This document shows, in pieces, positions 1 to 10,022 of a stretch of DNA of 64,000 bases; position 1 is the first letter of the stretch; every line of letters begins with the position of its first letter. A model generated the notes under the pieces. The model ran no database searches. It was not told where the DNA came from and saw nothing but the letters and a program-made list of their open reading frames with translations. This DNA is from Streptomyces parvulus (GTDB taxonomy: Bacteria; Actinomycetota; Actinomycetes; Streptomycetales; Streptomycetaceae): positions 62,001-126,000 of the forward strand of contig NZ_BMRX01000016.1 of NCBI RefSeq assembly GCF_014648855.1. The letters are read 5' to 3'. The position numbers were made by a program, and so were the translations under genes.

Positions 1-2132
<2,132 letters not shown>

Positions 2133-2142
2133 GCGCGTGACG

Positions 2143-3768
2143 CTAGGCGGGATACCCGACAGCTTCCGGCGTGATTTCCCGCAGTTCTCCCTCCTCGAAC
2201 AGCAGCCATCGGGTGATGCCCAGCGACTCCAGGAACGGCATGTCGTGGCTGGCCACGATCAGCGCCCCCTCGTAGGACTCCAGTGCGCCGGTGAGCTGCC
2301 GGACGCTCGCCATGTCCAGGTTGTTCGTCGGCTCGTCCAGCATCAGGAGCTGCGGCGCGGGCTCGGCCAGCATCAGCGCGGCCAGCGCCGCCCGGAAGCG
2401 TTCGCCGCCGGACAGCGTCGCCGCCTTCTGGTCGGCTCGGGCGCCCCGGAACAGGAAGCGGGCCAGCCGCGCCCGGATCCGGTTGTTGGTGGCGCCCGGC
2501 GCGAACCGGGCCACGTTCTCGGCGACGGTCAGCTCCCCGTCGAGCACGTCGAGGCGCTGGGGCAGGAACCGCAGCGGCACGTGCGCCGTCGCCTCGCCCG
2601 CCACCGGCGCCAGCTCCCCGGCGACCGTGCGCAGCAGCGTGGTCTTGCCCGCGCCGTTGCGCCCGATCAGCGCGATCCGCTCGGGGCCGTGCAGATCGAA
2701 GCCGCCCTCCACCCGTGCCCCGTACCGGAGTTCCAGGTCGCGCAGGGTGAGCACGGACCGGCCCGGCGGTACGGCCGTCGAGGGCAGGTCGACGCGGATC
2801 TCGTCGTCGTCCCGCACGGCCTCCACCGCGTCGTCCAGGCGCTCCCTGGCCTCGGCGAGCTTCTCCTCGTGCATGATGCGGTGCTTGCCCGCGGACTCCT
2901 GCGCCGCGCGCTTGCGCGCACCCATCACGATCTTCGGTTCGCGCTTCTGCTCCCACATCTTCTGGCCGTACCGCTTGCGGCGGGCCAGCTTGACCTGGGC
3001 GTCGGCCAGTTCGCGCTTCTGCTTGCGCAGATCGGACTCGGCGACCCGCACCATCCGCTCGGCCGCGTCCTGCTCCACGGCCAGCGCCTCCTCGTACGCC
3101 GAGAGGTTCCCGCCGTACCAGGTGATGCCGCCGGAGCGCAGGTCGGCGATCTGGTCGACCAGCTCCAGCAGCTCCCGGTCGTGGCTGACCACGACCAGGA
3201 CGCCCGGCCAGGAGGTGACGGCGGCGTACAGGCGTCGGCGGGCGTACAGGTCGAGGTTGTTGGTGGGCTCGTCCAGGAGCAGGACGTCGGGCCGGCGCAG
3301 CAGCAGCGCGGCCAGCCGCAGCAGCACCGACTCGCCTCCGGAGACCTCGCCGACGGTGCGGTCGAGTCCCACGTGGCCGAGCCCGAGTTCGCCGAGGGTG
3401 GCCAGGGCACGCTCCTCGACGTCCCAGTCGTCGCCGACGGTCTCGAAGTGCTCCTCGGACGCGTCGCCCGCCTCGATGGCGTGCAGCGCCGCCCGGCGCG
3501 CGGCGATGCCGAGGGCCTCGTCGACCCGCAGCGCGGTGTCGAGGGTGACGTTCTGCGGCAGGTGGCCGATCTCGCCGCTGACGCGGACGAGGCCGTCGGC
3601 GGGCGTGAGCTGCCCGGCGATCAGCTTCAACAGGGTGGACTTGCCCGCCCCGTTGACCCCGACCAGCCCGGTCCTGCCGGGGCCGAACGCGGTGTCCAGC
3701 CCTTCGAAGACGGGTGTGCCGTCGGGCCAGCCGAAGGACAGGGACGTACAAGTGATGGATGTGGACAT
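2143..3768 (-). CDS. ABC-F family ATP-binding protein
   Basis: ABC-F proteins carry two ABC ATPase domains and no membrane segments; they bind the ribosomal E site and either aid translation or displace antibiotics. The 541-aa protein has Walker A GVNGAGKST at 37-45, signature VSGGES with LLLDEPTNNLD, a charged coiled-coil linker rich in KRxxxxxK around the middle, then IGRNGAGKTT, LSGGERFR and LMLDEPTNNLDM. Start ATG 3768 was chosen because GGAGA lies six bases upstream and the protein begins directly at the ABC fold; an in-frame ATG at 3885 would add 39 residues without family similarity. The UvrA-like gene follows after 10 bases. No antibiotic cluster is adjacent, so a resistance role is only possible, not shown. 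Confidence 0.93.
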   Translation of the reverse strand: MSTSITCTSLSFGWPDGTPVFEGLDTAFGPGRTGLVGVNGAGKSTLLKLIAGQLTPADGLVRVSGEIGHLPQNVTLDTALRVDEALGIAARRAALHAIEAGDASEEHFETVGDDWDVEERALATLGELGLGHVGLDRTVGEVSGGESVLLRLAALLLRRPDVLLLDEPTNNLDLYARRRLYAAVTSWPGVLVVVSHDRELLELVDQIADLRSGGITWYGGNLSAYEEALAVEQDAAERMVRVAESDLRKQKRELADAQVKLARRKRYGQKMWEQKREPKIVMGARKRAAQESAGKHRIMHEEKLAEARERLDDAVEAVRDDDEIRVDLPSTAVPPGRSVLTLRDLELRYGARVEGGFDLHGPERIALIGRNGAGKTTLLRTVAGELAPVAGEATAHVPLRFLPQRLDVLDGELTVAENVARFAPGATNNRIRARLARFLFRGARADQKAATLSGGERFRAALAALMLAEPAPQLLMLDEPTNNLDMASVRQLTGALESYEGALIVASHDMPFLESLGITRWLLFEEGELREITPEAVGYPA

Positions 3769-4099
3769 ACGGGTCTCCGCGGTTGCTCGAAGCCGACAGG
3801 GGCAAACGCGTATCGAGACACCGGAAGGGCGGTGGCGGTCCCCGGACGGGAGGAAGGAGCGGTCCCGGAGGAACGGTCCGGGCATGAAGAACGCCCTGTT
3901 CCGCGAGGGGACGGCTCGAACGCCGAGGTCGCACGCCGCGCACCCACACGTGCGGTGTGGCGCGGTGTCTCAGGACCTCAGACGAGCAACGTCCTACTCC
4001 GATCGGCGGCAACAGAAGCGACATACACCGTACGAACGACCGGGTGGCCCGTCAACACGTTTTAGGCGGACCCGGTCCCACGGCCCCGAGGAGGCCCCC
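3769..4099. other. Intergenic region between divergent ABC-F and GPP34 genes
   Basis: This 331-bp divergent region holds no convincing gene. It contains an imperfect hairpin near 3936-3965 whose core is CCACAC-gtgcg-GTGTGG (3944-3960). Read on the minus strand this lies roughly 180 bases upstream of the ABC-F start, so it would be in a long leader. Long structured leaders are common in front of antibiotic-responsive ABC-F genes, but I see no clear leader peptide or T-tract, so attenuation is only a possibility. Confidence 0.4.
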
Positions 4100-4783
4100 G
4101 TGCCCAATGGCCCGCTCTCACTGCCGGCCCGGCTCTGCCTGCTCGCCTGGGACCCCGCGAGGTCCGGGGCCGCCGACACCGCCCGGGTCCACCACCTGGT
4201 GCGCGCCGGCGCGCTCACCGAACTGGCCCGGCGCGGCCTGCTCACCGACGAGGACGGCATCGCCACCCCTGTCGACCTGGACTCCCGCACCGGCGACGCG
4301 GTCCTCGACGGGCTGCTCGACCTGATCCGCGAGTCGCTGCCGCGCCGCTGGCGGACATGGGTCGCGCTGCACGCGCGCCTCACCTTCGACGCCGTCAGGG
4401 AGCAGCTGGTGGCCGAGGGCCATCTGCGGGCCGAGAAGAAGCGGGTGCTCGGGGTCTTCCCGTCCGTGGAGTACGTGCTGGCCCGTCCCGCCGCGGCGAA
4501 GGTGCTGCGGGAGGAGACGCGGTCCGTGCTGGAGGGCCGGGTGCCGGCGGCCGAGGTGTCCGAGCGCGACGCGGCGGTGGCCGTGCTCCTCGCCGCCGCG
4601 TCACTCGGGGCGCCGGCCGGCGCGGGCCGGGGCGCGGGGGACGGAGGGCGCCGGGAGGCGCGGATCGCCGAACTGACCGAGCGGGGCGGGGCGGCGGCGC
4701 CCGGGCTGCGCAAGATCGTGGCGGAGGTCTGGGGCGCGGTCAGCGCGGAGAGCGCCCGCGCCGTGGCGTCGTCGGGGCGCTGA
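4100..4783 (+). CDS. GPP34 (Golgi phosphoprotein 3-like) family protein
   Basis: The 227-aa protein begins VPNGPLSLPARLCLLAWD and contains the GPP34/GOLPH3 fold landmarks: an N-terminal LPARLxLLAWDP helix, GALTELARRGLL, a central VLDGLLDLI segment and later VLGVFPSVEYVL. In eukaryotes the family binds phosphatidylinositol-4-phosphate; the actinobacterial versions are numerous and of unknown function, though some occur in lipid or stress loci. Start GTG 4100 has a strong GAGGAGG six bases upstream. A cytoplasmic, membrane-peripheral protein is expected. It converges with the SsgA-like gene. Family assignment is firm; function is not. Confidence 0.88.
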   Translation: MPNGPLSLPARLCLLAWDPARSGAADTARVHHLVRAGALTELARRGLLTDEDGIATPVDLDSRTGDAVLDGLLDLIRESLPRRWRTWVALHARLTFDAVREQLVAEGHLRAEKKRVLGVFPSVEYVLARPAAAKVLREETRSVLEGRVPAAEVSERDAAVAVLLAAASLGAPAGAGRGAGDGGRREARIAELTERGGAAAPGLRKIVAEVWGAVSAESARAVASSGR

Positions 4784-4787
4784 GGCC

Positions 4788-4806
4788 GGGGCCCGGGTCC
4801 GGGCCG
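4788..4806. terminator. GC hairpin between convergent genes
   Basis: GCCCGG-gt-CCGGGC at 4791-4804, extendable by one pair, lies between the convergent GPP34 and SsgA-like genes. It has no T-tract, as usual in Streptomyces, and could serve both directions. Confidence 0.4.
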
Positions 4807-4832
4807 CGGCGGGGGAGCGGGGCGGCGGTGGG

Positions 4833-5249
4833 TCAGCGGCTGCCGCGCAGCAGCTCCGCGAGGTCCTGCTCCAGGTCGAGGTGGAGGTGTTCCAGGCCCA
4901 CGGGGACCAGTTCGCCCGTGGCCGCCAGGAAGCGGCGCAGCTCACCGGAGCGCACGTGGATCACGGCGGTGCCCTCCGGTGCGTGGAACTCCAGCACGGT
5001 TCGGTCGTACCCGTACGGGCGCACCCGCACGTCGCCGTGGCCCTCCGGCTCCCGCATGCCGGCGATCAGCAGCTCGCGGGAGAAGGTCCAGCAGACCTCG
5101 ACGCCTTCCAGGGTGGCGGGCGCCGGGAAGGTCATGCGGACGGCGAAGGGGTCGCCGCGGTCGTAGTGCAGGGTGGCGGGAATGCTCGGCATACGCGGTG
5201 CGGCGGCGACGAGACGCGCCTCGACCGGCTGCTCGATGACGGTGGACAA
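4833..5249 (-). CDS. ssgD: SsgA-like sporulation/cell-division regulator (probably SsgD)
   Basis: SsgA-like proteins are 130-140 aa actinomycete-specific regulators that localise septum formation and cell-wall remodelling. The 138-aa product has the family core: LHYDRGDPFAVRMTF, VCWTFSRELLIAGM, GDVRVRP, and a leucine-rich C-terminus LDLEQDLAELL. TTG 5249 was chosen because GAGGGAG precedes it and the family normally begins a few residues before a VIEQP-like segment; a much longer in-frame extension upstream has no similarity. The symbol ssgD rests on remembered gene order (beside a UvrA-like/ABC-F pair in S. coelicolor), where SsgD is linked to lateral wall integrity; it is an inference, whereas the family assignment is secure. 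Confidence 0.85.
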   Translation of the reverse strand: MSTVIEQPVEARLVAAAPRMPSIPATLHYDRGDPFAVRMTFPAPATLEGVEVCWTFSRELLIAGMREPEGHGDVRVRPYGYDRTVLEFHAPEGTAVIHVRSGELRRFLAATGELVPVGLEHLHLDLEQDLAELLRGSR

Positions 5250-5482
5250 CGCCTTGCTCCCTCGGGACGGCTGGACGGGCTTCGGGGTGGTGCGGGCCGG
5301 GCACTTGAAGAGACGTCGGAAACGGCCGATCCGTGCACACGAGCACCAAGTGACCTCTGTCACCGCGTTCATGCACCGGCGTGACAAGGCTCTCCTCGCG
5401 CGCCCCGTACGGCACTTGCGCCACGCACGTGCCGGGGAGGTCCTCTGGACGCACCCACCCCGGTGGGCTAGCTTCGCCCGCC

Positions 5483-6619
5483 ATGAGGCGCTTGGGAACC
5501 ACGCGACGCACGGCACGGCCCGCCCGAACCGCGCGCGGGCGTACGGCCCGTACGGCACTGGCGGGGGTGGCCTGCGCGGCGGCGCTGGCCGCGCTGACGG
5601 CCGTACCGGCCGAGGCGCGGCAACCGGTGCGCGGGGAGGCGCACCGGCCGCACTGGGAGCCGACCGACACCGGCGCGCCCGGCGTCCGGTTCCGCGGACT
5701 GGCCGCCGTCAGCCGGCACACCGCCTGGCTGGCCGGCACCGGGGGTACCGTCCTGCGCACCACCGACGGCGGCGGCACCTGGCGCGACGTCTCCCCGCCG
5801 GGCGCGGACGGCCTGGAGTTCCGGGACGTCGAGGCCTTCGACGCCCGCCGGGCCGTGGTCCTCGCCATCGGGGAGGGCGAGGCGTCGCGGGTCTACCGCA
5901 CCGCCGACGGCGGAGTCACCTGGACCGAGTCCTTCCGCAACACCGACCCCCGGGCCTTCTACGACTGCCTCACCTTCTTCGACTCCCGGCACGGCCTCGC
6001 CATGAGCGATCCCGTGGACGGACGGTTCCGCATCCTGTCCACCCGCGACGGCGGCCGCTCCTGGAAGGTGCTGCCGGACCGGGGCATGCCGGCCGCACAG
6101 GAGGGTGAGGCCGGGTTCGCGGCCAGTGGCCAGTGCCTGGTCTCCGCCGGCCCGAGGGACGTGTGGCTGGCCACCGGCGGGGCCGCACGCGCGCGTGTGC
6201 TGCACTCCGCCGACCGGGGCCTGACCTGGACGGCCACCGACGCGCCGGTGCCGGCGGGCGACCCGGCGCGGGGCGTGTTCGCCCTCGCCTTCCGCGACCG
6301 GGCCCACGGCCTCGCGGTCGGCGGCGACTACCGCCCCGACCAGGCGTCCCCGGTGGCGGCGGCCCGCACCGCGGACGCGGGCCGCACCTGGCGTCCCGCG
6401 GACCGGCCGCCGCCGGCCTACCGCTCCGGCGTCGCCTGGCTCCCGCACAGCCGCACCGCCGCCCTCGCCGTCGGCCCCACCGGCACCGACCTCACCACGG
6501 ACGGCGGCCGCACCTGGCGGACCGTCTCCACGGGCTCCTTCGACACCGTGGACTGCACCCCGGACCTGGCCTGTTGGGCCGCCGGCGAGCAGGGCAGGGC
6601 CGCCCGTCTGGAACGGTGA
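5483..6619 (+). CDS. Secreted BNR/Asp-box beta-propeller protein
   Basis: The 378-aa protein has a long twin-arginine-rich N-region (MRRLGTTRR...) and a hydrophobic core ALAGVACAAALAALTAVPAEA, so it is exported, with cleavage expected after AEA. The mature part has at least six Asp-box motifs of the form T-x-D-x-G-x-T/S-W (TTDGGGTW, TADGGVTW, TRDGGRSW, SADRGLTW, TADAGRTW, TTDGGRTW), which mark a beta-propeller like sialidase/Ycf48 proteins. Such proteins are often annotated as oxidoreductases but there is no cofactor motif; a scaffold or glycan-binding role is as likely. ATG 5483 sits nine bases after TAGCTT, a -10-like hexamer, so the mRNA may be leaderless. Confidence 0.85.
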   Translation: MRRLGTTRRTARPARTARGRTARTALAGVACAAALAALTAVPAEARQPVRGEAHRPHWEPTDTGAPGVRFRGLAAVSRHTAWLAGTGGTVLRTTDGGGTWRDVSPPGADGLEFRDVEAFDARRAVVLAIGEGEASRVYRTADGGVTWTESFRNTDPRAFYDCLTFFDSRHGLAMSDPVDGRFRILSTRDGGRSWKVLPDRGMPAAQEGEAGFAASGQCLVSAGPRDVWLATGGAARARVLHSADRGLTWTATDAPVPAGDPARGVFALAFRDRAHGLAVGGDYRPDQASPVAAARTADAGRTWRPADRPPPAYRSGVAWLPHSRTAALAVGPTGTDLTTDGGRTWRTVSTGSFDTVDCTPDLACWAAGEQGRAARLER

Positions 6620-6639
6620 GGCCGGGCGGGGCGGGGTGT

Positions 6640-6673
6640 ACGTCCGCGAGGTGGGTACCCGCCCACCGGACGT
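6640..6673 (+). promoter_or_regulatory. Hairpin upstream of 109-aa gene
   Basis: ACGTCC (6640-6645) pairs with GGACGT (6668-6673), and GGTGGG (6650-6655) with CCCACC (6662-6667), leaving a four-base bulge. It may terminate the BNR gene or structure the leader of the next gene, whose AGGAAG ribosome binding site follows immediately. Confidence 0.4.
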
Positions 6674-6691
6674 GAGAGGAAGTGAGCGGAC

Positions 6692-7021
6692 ATGCCGCGC
6701 GGTTCCAGCACCAAACGGGAACGCCAGTACGAGCACATCAAGGACAGCGCCGAGGACCGCGGCGCGAGCACCGGCCGGGCCAAGGAGATCGCCGCACGGA
6801 CGGTCAACAAGGAGCGCGCCCGGTCGGGCGAGTCGAAGACGGCCAGTCGCGTCTCCACCCGGGACATGTCGCCGGGCGAGCGCGGTGGGCGCCGGTCGGG
6901 CCGCGGCGAGGGCCCCCAGGGACCCACCTACGACCAGCTCTACGAGGAGGCCAAGCGCCGGGGCGTGCACGGCCGTTCCAGCATGAACAAGGGCGAACTG
7001 CGGCGCGCCCTCGGCAAGTGA
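6692..7021 (+). CDS. Small basic protein with Rho_N/SAP-like C-terminus
   Basis: This 109-aa, very basic and low-complexity protein (MPRGSSTKRERQYEHIKDS) is a common Streptomyces family, often labelled plasmid stabilisation protein without direct evidence. The C-terminal 35 residues, YDQLYEEAKRRGVHGRSSM followed by NKGELRRAL, look like the Rho N-terminal/SAP-type helical nucleic-acid-binding motif (L-x-x-x-A-K-x-x-x-V-x-G-x-S-x-M-x-K-x-E-L). The rest is rich in Arg, Lys, Ser and Gly and probably disordered. ATG 6692 follows GAGAGGAAG. A nucleic-acid-associated role is inferred from composition and the C-terminal motif only. Confidence 0.75.
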   Translation: MPRGSSTKRERQYEHIKDSAEDRGASTGRAKEIAARTVNKERARSGESKTASRVSTRDMSPGERGGRRSGRGEGPQGPTYDQLYEEAKRRGVHGRSSMNKGELRRALGK

Positions 7022-7034
7022 GCCGTACCGCCCG

Positions 7035-7331
7035 CTAGGAAGCGGACTCCCGGTACGCCTCCAGGGCCGGCGCGGTCTTCGTGGCGACGAACTCGGTGAC
7101 GCGGTACTCGCACACGCCGGCCCGGACGAACGGGTCGCCCGCGGCGATCTCCTCCATCCGCGCCCGGTCCCCCGCGACGGCGACGATCACCCCGCCGTCG
7201 CGGGGCTCCTTGCGTCCGGAGGCCAGGAACACCCCCCGCTCGTACAGCTCGTCGAGCCAGGCCACATGGTCCGGGAGGACGGCGTCGACGGCCTCGAGCG
7301 GGGCGGTGTAGGACAGCTCCAGTACGAACAT
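7035..7331 (-). CDS. YciI-family protein
   Basis: This 98-aa protein has the ferredoxin-like YciI/YCII fold: MFVLELSYTAPLEAVD, then DHVAWLDELYERGVFLASG, GGVIVAVAGD and DPFVRAGVCEYRVTEF. The conserved His-Asp/Glu pair of the family is represented by DHVAWLDE. Family members are small cytoplasmic proteins with a putative active site; a few act as dehalogenase-like or lyase-like enzymes, most are uncharacterised. It is divergent from the endonuclease V gene with only 41 bp between starts. Confidence 0.88.
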   Translation of the reverse strand: MFVLELSYTAPLEAVDAVLPDHVAWLDELYERGVFLASGRKEPRDGGVIVAVAGDRARMEEIAAGDPFVRAGVCEYRVTEFVATKTAPALEAYRESAS

Positions 7332-7372
7332 GATCGCGAGCCTACTGCGGGCTCCTCTAGGCTTGCCCCACC

Positions 7373-8074
7373 ATGACGCCCGTGACCGCGCAGATCCCCG
7401 CCGACTGGCCCGCGACCGAGGAGCGGGCGCGCGCCGTCCAGGACGGGCTGCGCGCGCGGGTCGTCCTCGACGAGACCGGCCCGCCGCCCGGTACGGGCAC
7501 GGTGACCGGCGTCGACGTGGCCTACGACGACGAACGGGACGTGGTCGCGGCGGCGGCCGTCACGCTGGACGCCGCGACCCTCGCCGTCCTCGCCGAGGCC
7601 ACCGCGGTCGGACGGATCTCCTTCCCGTACGTGCCGGGGCTGCTCGCCTTCCGGGAGATCCCCACCGTCCTCGCCGCGCTGGACGCCCTGCCGTGCCCGC
7701 CCGGCCTGGTCGTCTGCGACGGGTACGGCCGGGCCCACCCGCGCCGCTTCGGCCTCGCGAGCCACCTGGGCGTCCTCACCGGGCTCCCCACGATCGGCGT
7801 GGCGAAGAACCCCTTCACCTTCGCGCACGACGACCCGGACGCCGCGCGGGGCAGTACGTCCCCCCTGCTCGACGGTGCCGAGGAGGTCGGGCGGGCCGTG
7901 CGCACGCGCGAGGCGGTCAAGCCGGTCTTCGTCTCGGTCGGCCACCGGGTGAGCCTCGAAAACGCCTGCGCGCACACGCTGGCGCTGGCCCCCGGCTTCC
8001 GGCTGCCGGAGACGACCCGCAGGGCCGACGCCCTGTGCCGCGCGGCCCTGCGGGCGGCCGCCTATCCGGCCTGA
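7373..8074 (+). CDS. nfi: Endonuclease V (deoxyinosine 3'-endonuclease)
   Basis: Endonuclease V nicks DNA at the second phosphodiester 3' to deoxyinosine, starting repair of deaminated adenine. The 233-aa protein shows the RNase H-like catalytic carboxylates: D48 in TGVDVAY, E95 in AFREIP and D116 in VVCDGYG, with H122 in GRAHPRRFG. PYVPG at 85-89 matches the wedge that separates strands at the lesion. The length is typical for the family. ATG 7373 is ten bases downstream of TAGGCT, a plausible -10 element, so this transcript may be leaderless. Its 3' end overlaps the opposite-strand 64-aa gene by 13 bases. Confidence 0.95.
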   Translation: MTPVTAQIPADWPATEERARAVQDGLRARVVLDETGPPPGTGTVTGVDVAYDDERDVVAAAAVTLDAATLAVLAEATAVGRISFPYVPGLLAFREIPTVLAALDALPCPPGLVVCDGYGRAHPRRFGLASHLGVLTGLPTIGVAKNPFTFAHDDPDAARGSTSPLLDGAEEVGRAVRTREAVKPVFVSVGHRVSLENACAHTLALAPGFRLPETTRRADALCRAALRAAAYPA

Positions 8075-8256
8075 CCCTCGACGCTCCAGCGGCCCACCTC
8101 CTGGTACGCCGAGTCGTACACCGCCGAGCCGTCGCCGGGCTGCATCGCGTAGTGGTGCAGGTTGCCGCCCCAGTAGCGCAGGATCCGCTGCAACTCGCCC
8201 GTGGGGTCCTCGGCGAGCGCGCCCTCGTCCATGGTCACTTCAAGCAGGAACTTCAT
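8062..8256 (-). CDS. Small conserved-type hypothetical protein (64 aa)
   Basis: The protein reads MKFLLEVTMDEGALAEDP and continues with RILRYWGGNLHHYAM and AVYDSAYQEVGRWSVE. I do not recognise a functional family, but the balanced composition (Trp, Tyr, His, Met), unlike the Arg/Pro-rich products of false frames, and GGAAGG just before ATG 8256 argue that it is real. It is soluble, with no membrane segment. It overlaps the end of the endonuclease V gene tail-to-tail by 13 bases. Confidence 0.7.
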   Translation of the reverse strand: MKFLLEVTMDEGALAEDPTGELQRILRYWGGNLHHYAMQPGDGSAVYDSAYQEVGRWSVEGQAG

Positions 8257-8307
8257 GCCTTCCAGGGTTTCATTGAACTTCCCTTTGGCACTTCGGCCGT
8301 GTCCCCA

Positions 8308-8321
8308 CCCGCCATGGCGGG
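8308..8321. repeat. 14-bp perfect palindrome
   Basis: CCCGCCATGGCGGG is its own reverse complement. It lies in the region between the 64-aa gene start and the small membrane-protein gene, so it may be an operator or part of a hairpin. No regulator can be assigned. Confidence 0.35.
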
Positions 8322-8389
8322 GGAAGAGGGGCTGAAAGTCTCAAAGCGGGGTCATCGCGAACGCGGAGGAGGACCCGGCTCGTCTGAGT

Positions 8390-8401
8390 ATCCGTACGGA
8401 T
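8390..8401 (+). promoter_or_regulatory. 12-bp palindrome ahead of small membrane protein gene
   Basis: ATCCGTACGGAT is a perfect palindrome, 35 bases upstream of ATG 8436, in the expected promoter/operator zone. The binding factor is unknown. Confidence 0.35.
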
Positions 8402-8435
8402 GTGCCGCCCCCGCCGCACCGGCAGGGTGGAGCGC

Positions 8436-8582
8436 ATGACGACACGAAGGACACCCGAGTACCGCGCCCCCGCGGGCCGCCCCGTCGGCCGGGCCGCGGC
8501 CGCGGGTCTGGCGCTGGCGGTGGTGGCGGGGCTGGCCTGGGTCGGCGGGATGGTCTGCACGCTCGTCGGCTGGGCGGGTTGA
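8436..8582 (+). CDS. 48-aa single-pass membrane protein
   Basis: The peptide has a short basic, proline-containing cytoplasmic part (MTTRRTPEYRAPAGRPVGR) and one hydrophobic helix of about 25 residues (AAAAGLALAVVAGLAWVGGM) ending VCTLVGWAG. GGTGGA lies five bases before ATG 8436; an upstream in-frame ATG at 8400 has no such site. It resembles the very small morphogenic-type membrane proteins annotated in Streptomyces, but I cannot confirm that from sequence alone. It stands alone between two palindromes and the convergent reductase gene. Confidence 0.6.
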   Translation: MTTRRTPEYRAPAGRPVGRAAAAGLALAVVAGLAWVGGMVCTLVGWAG

Positions 8583-8636
8583 CCCGCACGCCGCCGGGCG
8601 CCGGGGGCGCCGCCCGGCGGGCACCGGCCGGGCCCG

Positions 8637-9815
8637 TCAGCGGGTCGCCGCCACCCGGAAGCCGATGCCGGCCGCCCGCAGCCGTTCGGTCAGCGCGTCG
8701 CCCATCGCGACGGCCGTGGTGACCTGCCCGGACGTCGGCGGCAGTGCGTCGAGGGCGAGGCAGAGCGCCGCCTCGGCGAACATCTTCGCCGTCTCGTCGT
8801 AGCCGGGGTCGCCGCCCGAGACCTCGGTGAACACCCTGCGCCCGCCGCCCTCGCCGACGAAGCGGACGGAGAACCAGCTCCTGGCGCGCTTCTCCGCGCT
8901 CGGTCCCTCGCCCGGCCTGAGCCGCCCGGACAGCCAGCGCCGGGCCGGCGGCACCTGGGCCGCCGCCAGCAGCGCCCCCACGGCCGCCACCCCGCCCACC
9001 GCCACCGGCAGGTGCCGGACGGCGGCGTAGTGGCGGTAGCGGAAGTCGGGGCCGTAGCGGTCCAGGGCCTTCGCCGAACGCCGTACGACCTGCGCGTCGA
9101 TGGTGGGCAGCGGCAGCGCCCAGGCCCCCACCTCCCCGGCGAAGCGCGGGGCCCCCGTCGGCGTCACCGCGCGGCGACCCACCAGGCGGGGCTCGTGCCG
9201 GCGGCGCTCCACCGCGGCGGCCCGCAGCTGCCGCCCGCGCGCGAACTGGCCCAGCGCCGAAGCGAAGGTGCCGCCGGAGAAGGTCGCGTCCACGCTCACG
9301 AAGCCGTCGACCGTCAGCGGCACGCCCTCCGGCAGCTGCCGGACGGTGAAGTACACGCCGAGGTCGTGCGGGACCGAGTCGAAGCCGCAGGCGTGCACCA
9401 GCCGGGCGCCCGTCTCCCGCGCGCGGGCGTCGTGGCGCACATAGGTGAGGTCCACGAACTCCGGCTCGCCCGTGAGGTCGAGGTAGTCCGTGCCGCTCTC
9501 CGCGCAGGCGGCGGCCAGGGCGTCGCCGTACCGGACGTACGGGCCGACGGTGGTCGCCACCACCCGGGCCCGCCCGGCGAGTTCGCGCAGCGAGTCCGGG
9601 TCGGACACGTCCGCGCGCAGCACACCCGGGTCCGAGCCGCCCGGCAGGCCCGCGCGCAGCCGGCCCAGCTTCTCCTCGTCGCGTCCCGCGACCGCCCACC
9701 GCAGCCCCTCGGGGGCGTGTGCGGCGAGATACCGCGCGGTCAGCTCCCCGACGAACCCCGTCGCCCCGAAGAGCACGATGTCGTACGGCCGGTCGGCCTT
9801 TTTCAGCCTGCTCAT
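8637..9815 (-). CDS. Saccharopine dehydrogenase-like / trans-acting enoyl reductase
   Basis: The 392-aa protein opens with a Rossmann fold (YDIVLFGATGFVG, glycines at 17-23) and follows the saccharopine dehydrogenase-like oxidoreductase pattern with WAVAGRDEEKL, VVATTVGPYVRYG and YLDLTGEPEFV. Mycobacterial relatives act as trans-acting enoyl reductases in phenolphthiocerol lipid synthesis or are uncharacterised. True saccharopine metabolism is unlikely. NAD(P)H binding is expected. ATG 9815 is preceded by a weak GAAGGGA. It is divergent from the acyl-CoA operon, sharing a 207-bp promoter region. Confidence 0.85.
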   Translation of the reverse strand: MSRLKKADRPYDIVLFGATGFVGELTARYLAAHAPEGLRWAVAGRDEEKLGRLRAGLPGGSDPGVLRADVSDPDSLRELAGRARVVATTVGPYVRYGDALAAACAESGTDYLDLTGEPEFVDLTYVRHDARARETGARLVHACGFDSVPHDLGVYFTVRQLPEGVPLTVDGFVSVDATFSGGTFASALGQFARGRQLRAAAVERRRHEPRLVGRRAVTPTGAPRFAGEVGAWALPLPTIDAQVVRRSAKALDRYGPDFRYRHYAAVRHLPVAVGGVAAVGALLAAAQVPPARRWLSGRLRPGEGPSAEKRARSWFSVRFVGEGGGRRVFTEVSGGDPGYDETAKMFAEAALCLALDALPPTSGQVTTAVAMGDALTERLRAAGIGFRVAATR

Positions 9816-9931
9816 GACATCCCTTCGTCACCCGTCGGCACCGCCCGGGTCCGCAGCACGCGCCGTCGCCGGTGGCCGAGGCTAGCGTGAGGGACCTGGA
9901 GTCCGTCGACGGCCCCGGAGCATAATGGGCT

Positions 9932-9939
9932 AAGCGCTT
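9932..9939. promoter_or_regulatory. Possible operator core upstream of acyl-CoA operon
   Basis: AAGCGCTT, in the context GCTAAGCGCTTGCTCG, lies in the divergent promoter region 84 bases before the racemase start. Short GCGCTT-centred sites like this are used by some TetR regulators of fatty-acid genes in actinobacteria. Eight base pairs is weak evidence. Confidence 0.25.
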
Positions 9940-10022
9940 GCTCGTCCGGGTCTTGTGCCCAGTGGAACACGTTCTTAGCATCACTGGTGTTACATCGGTT
10001 GTGTCACAGAGCTGGGGATGCG

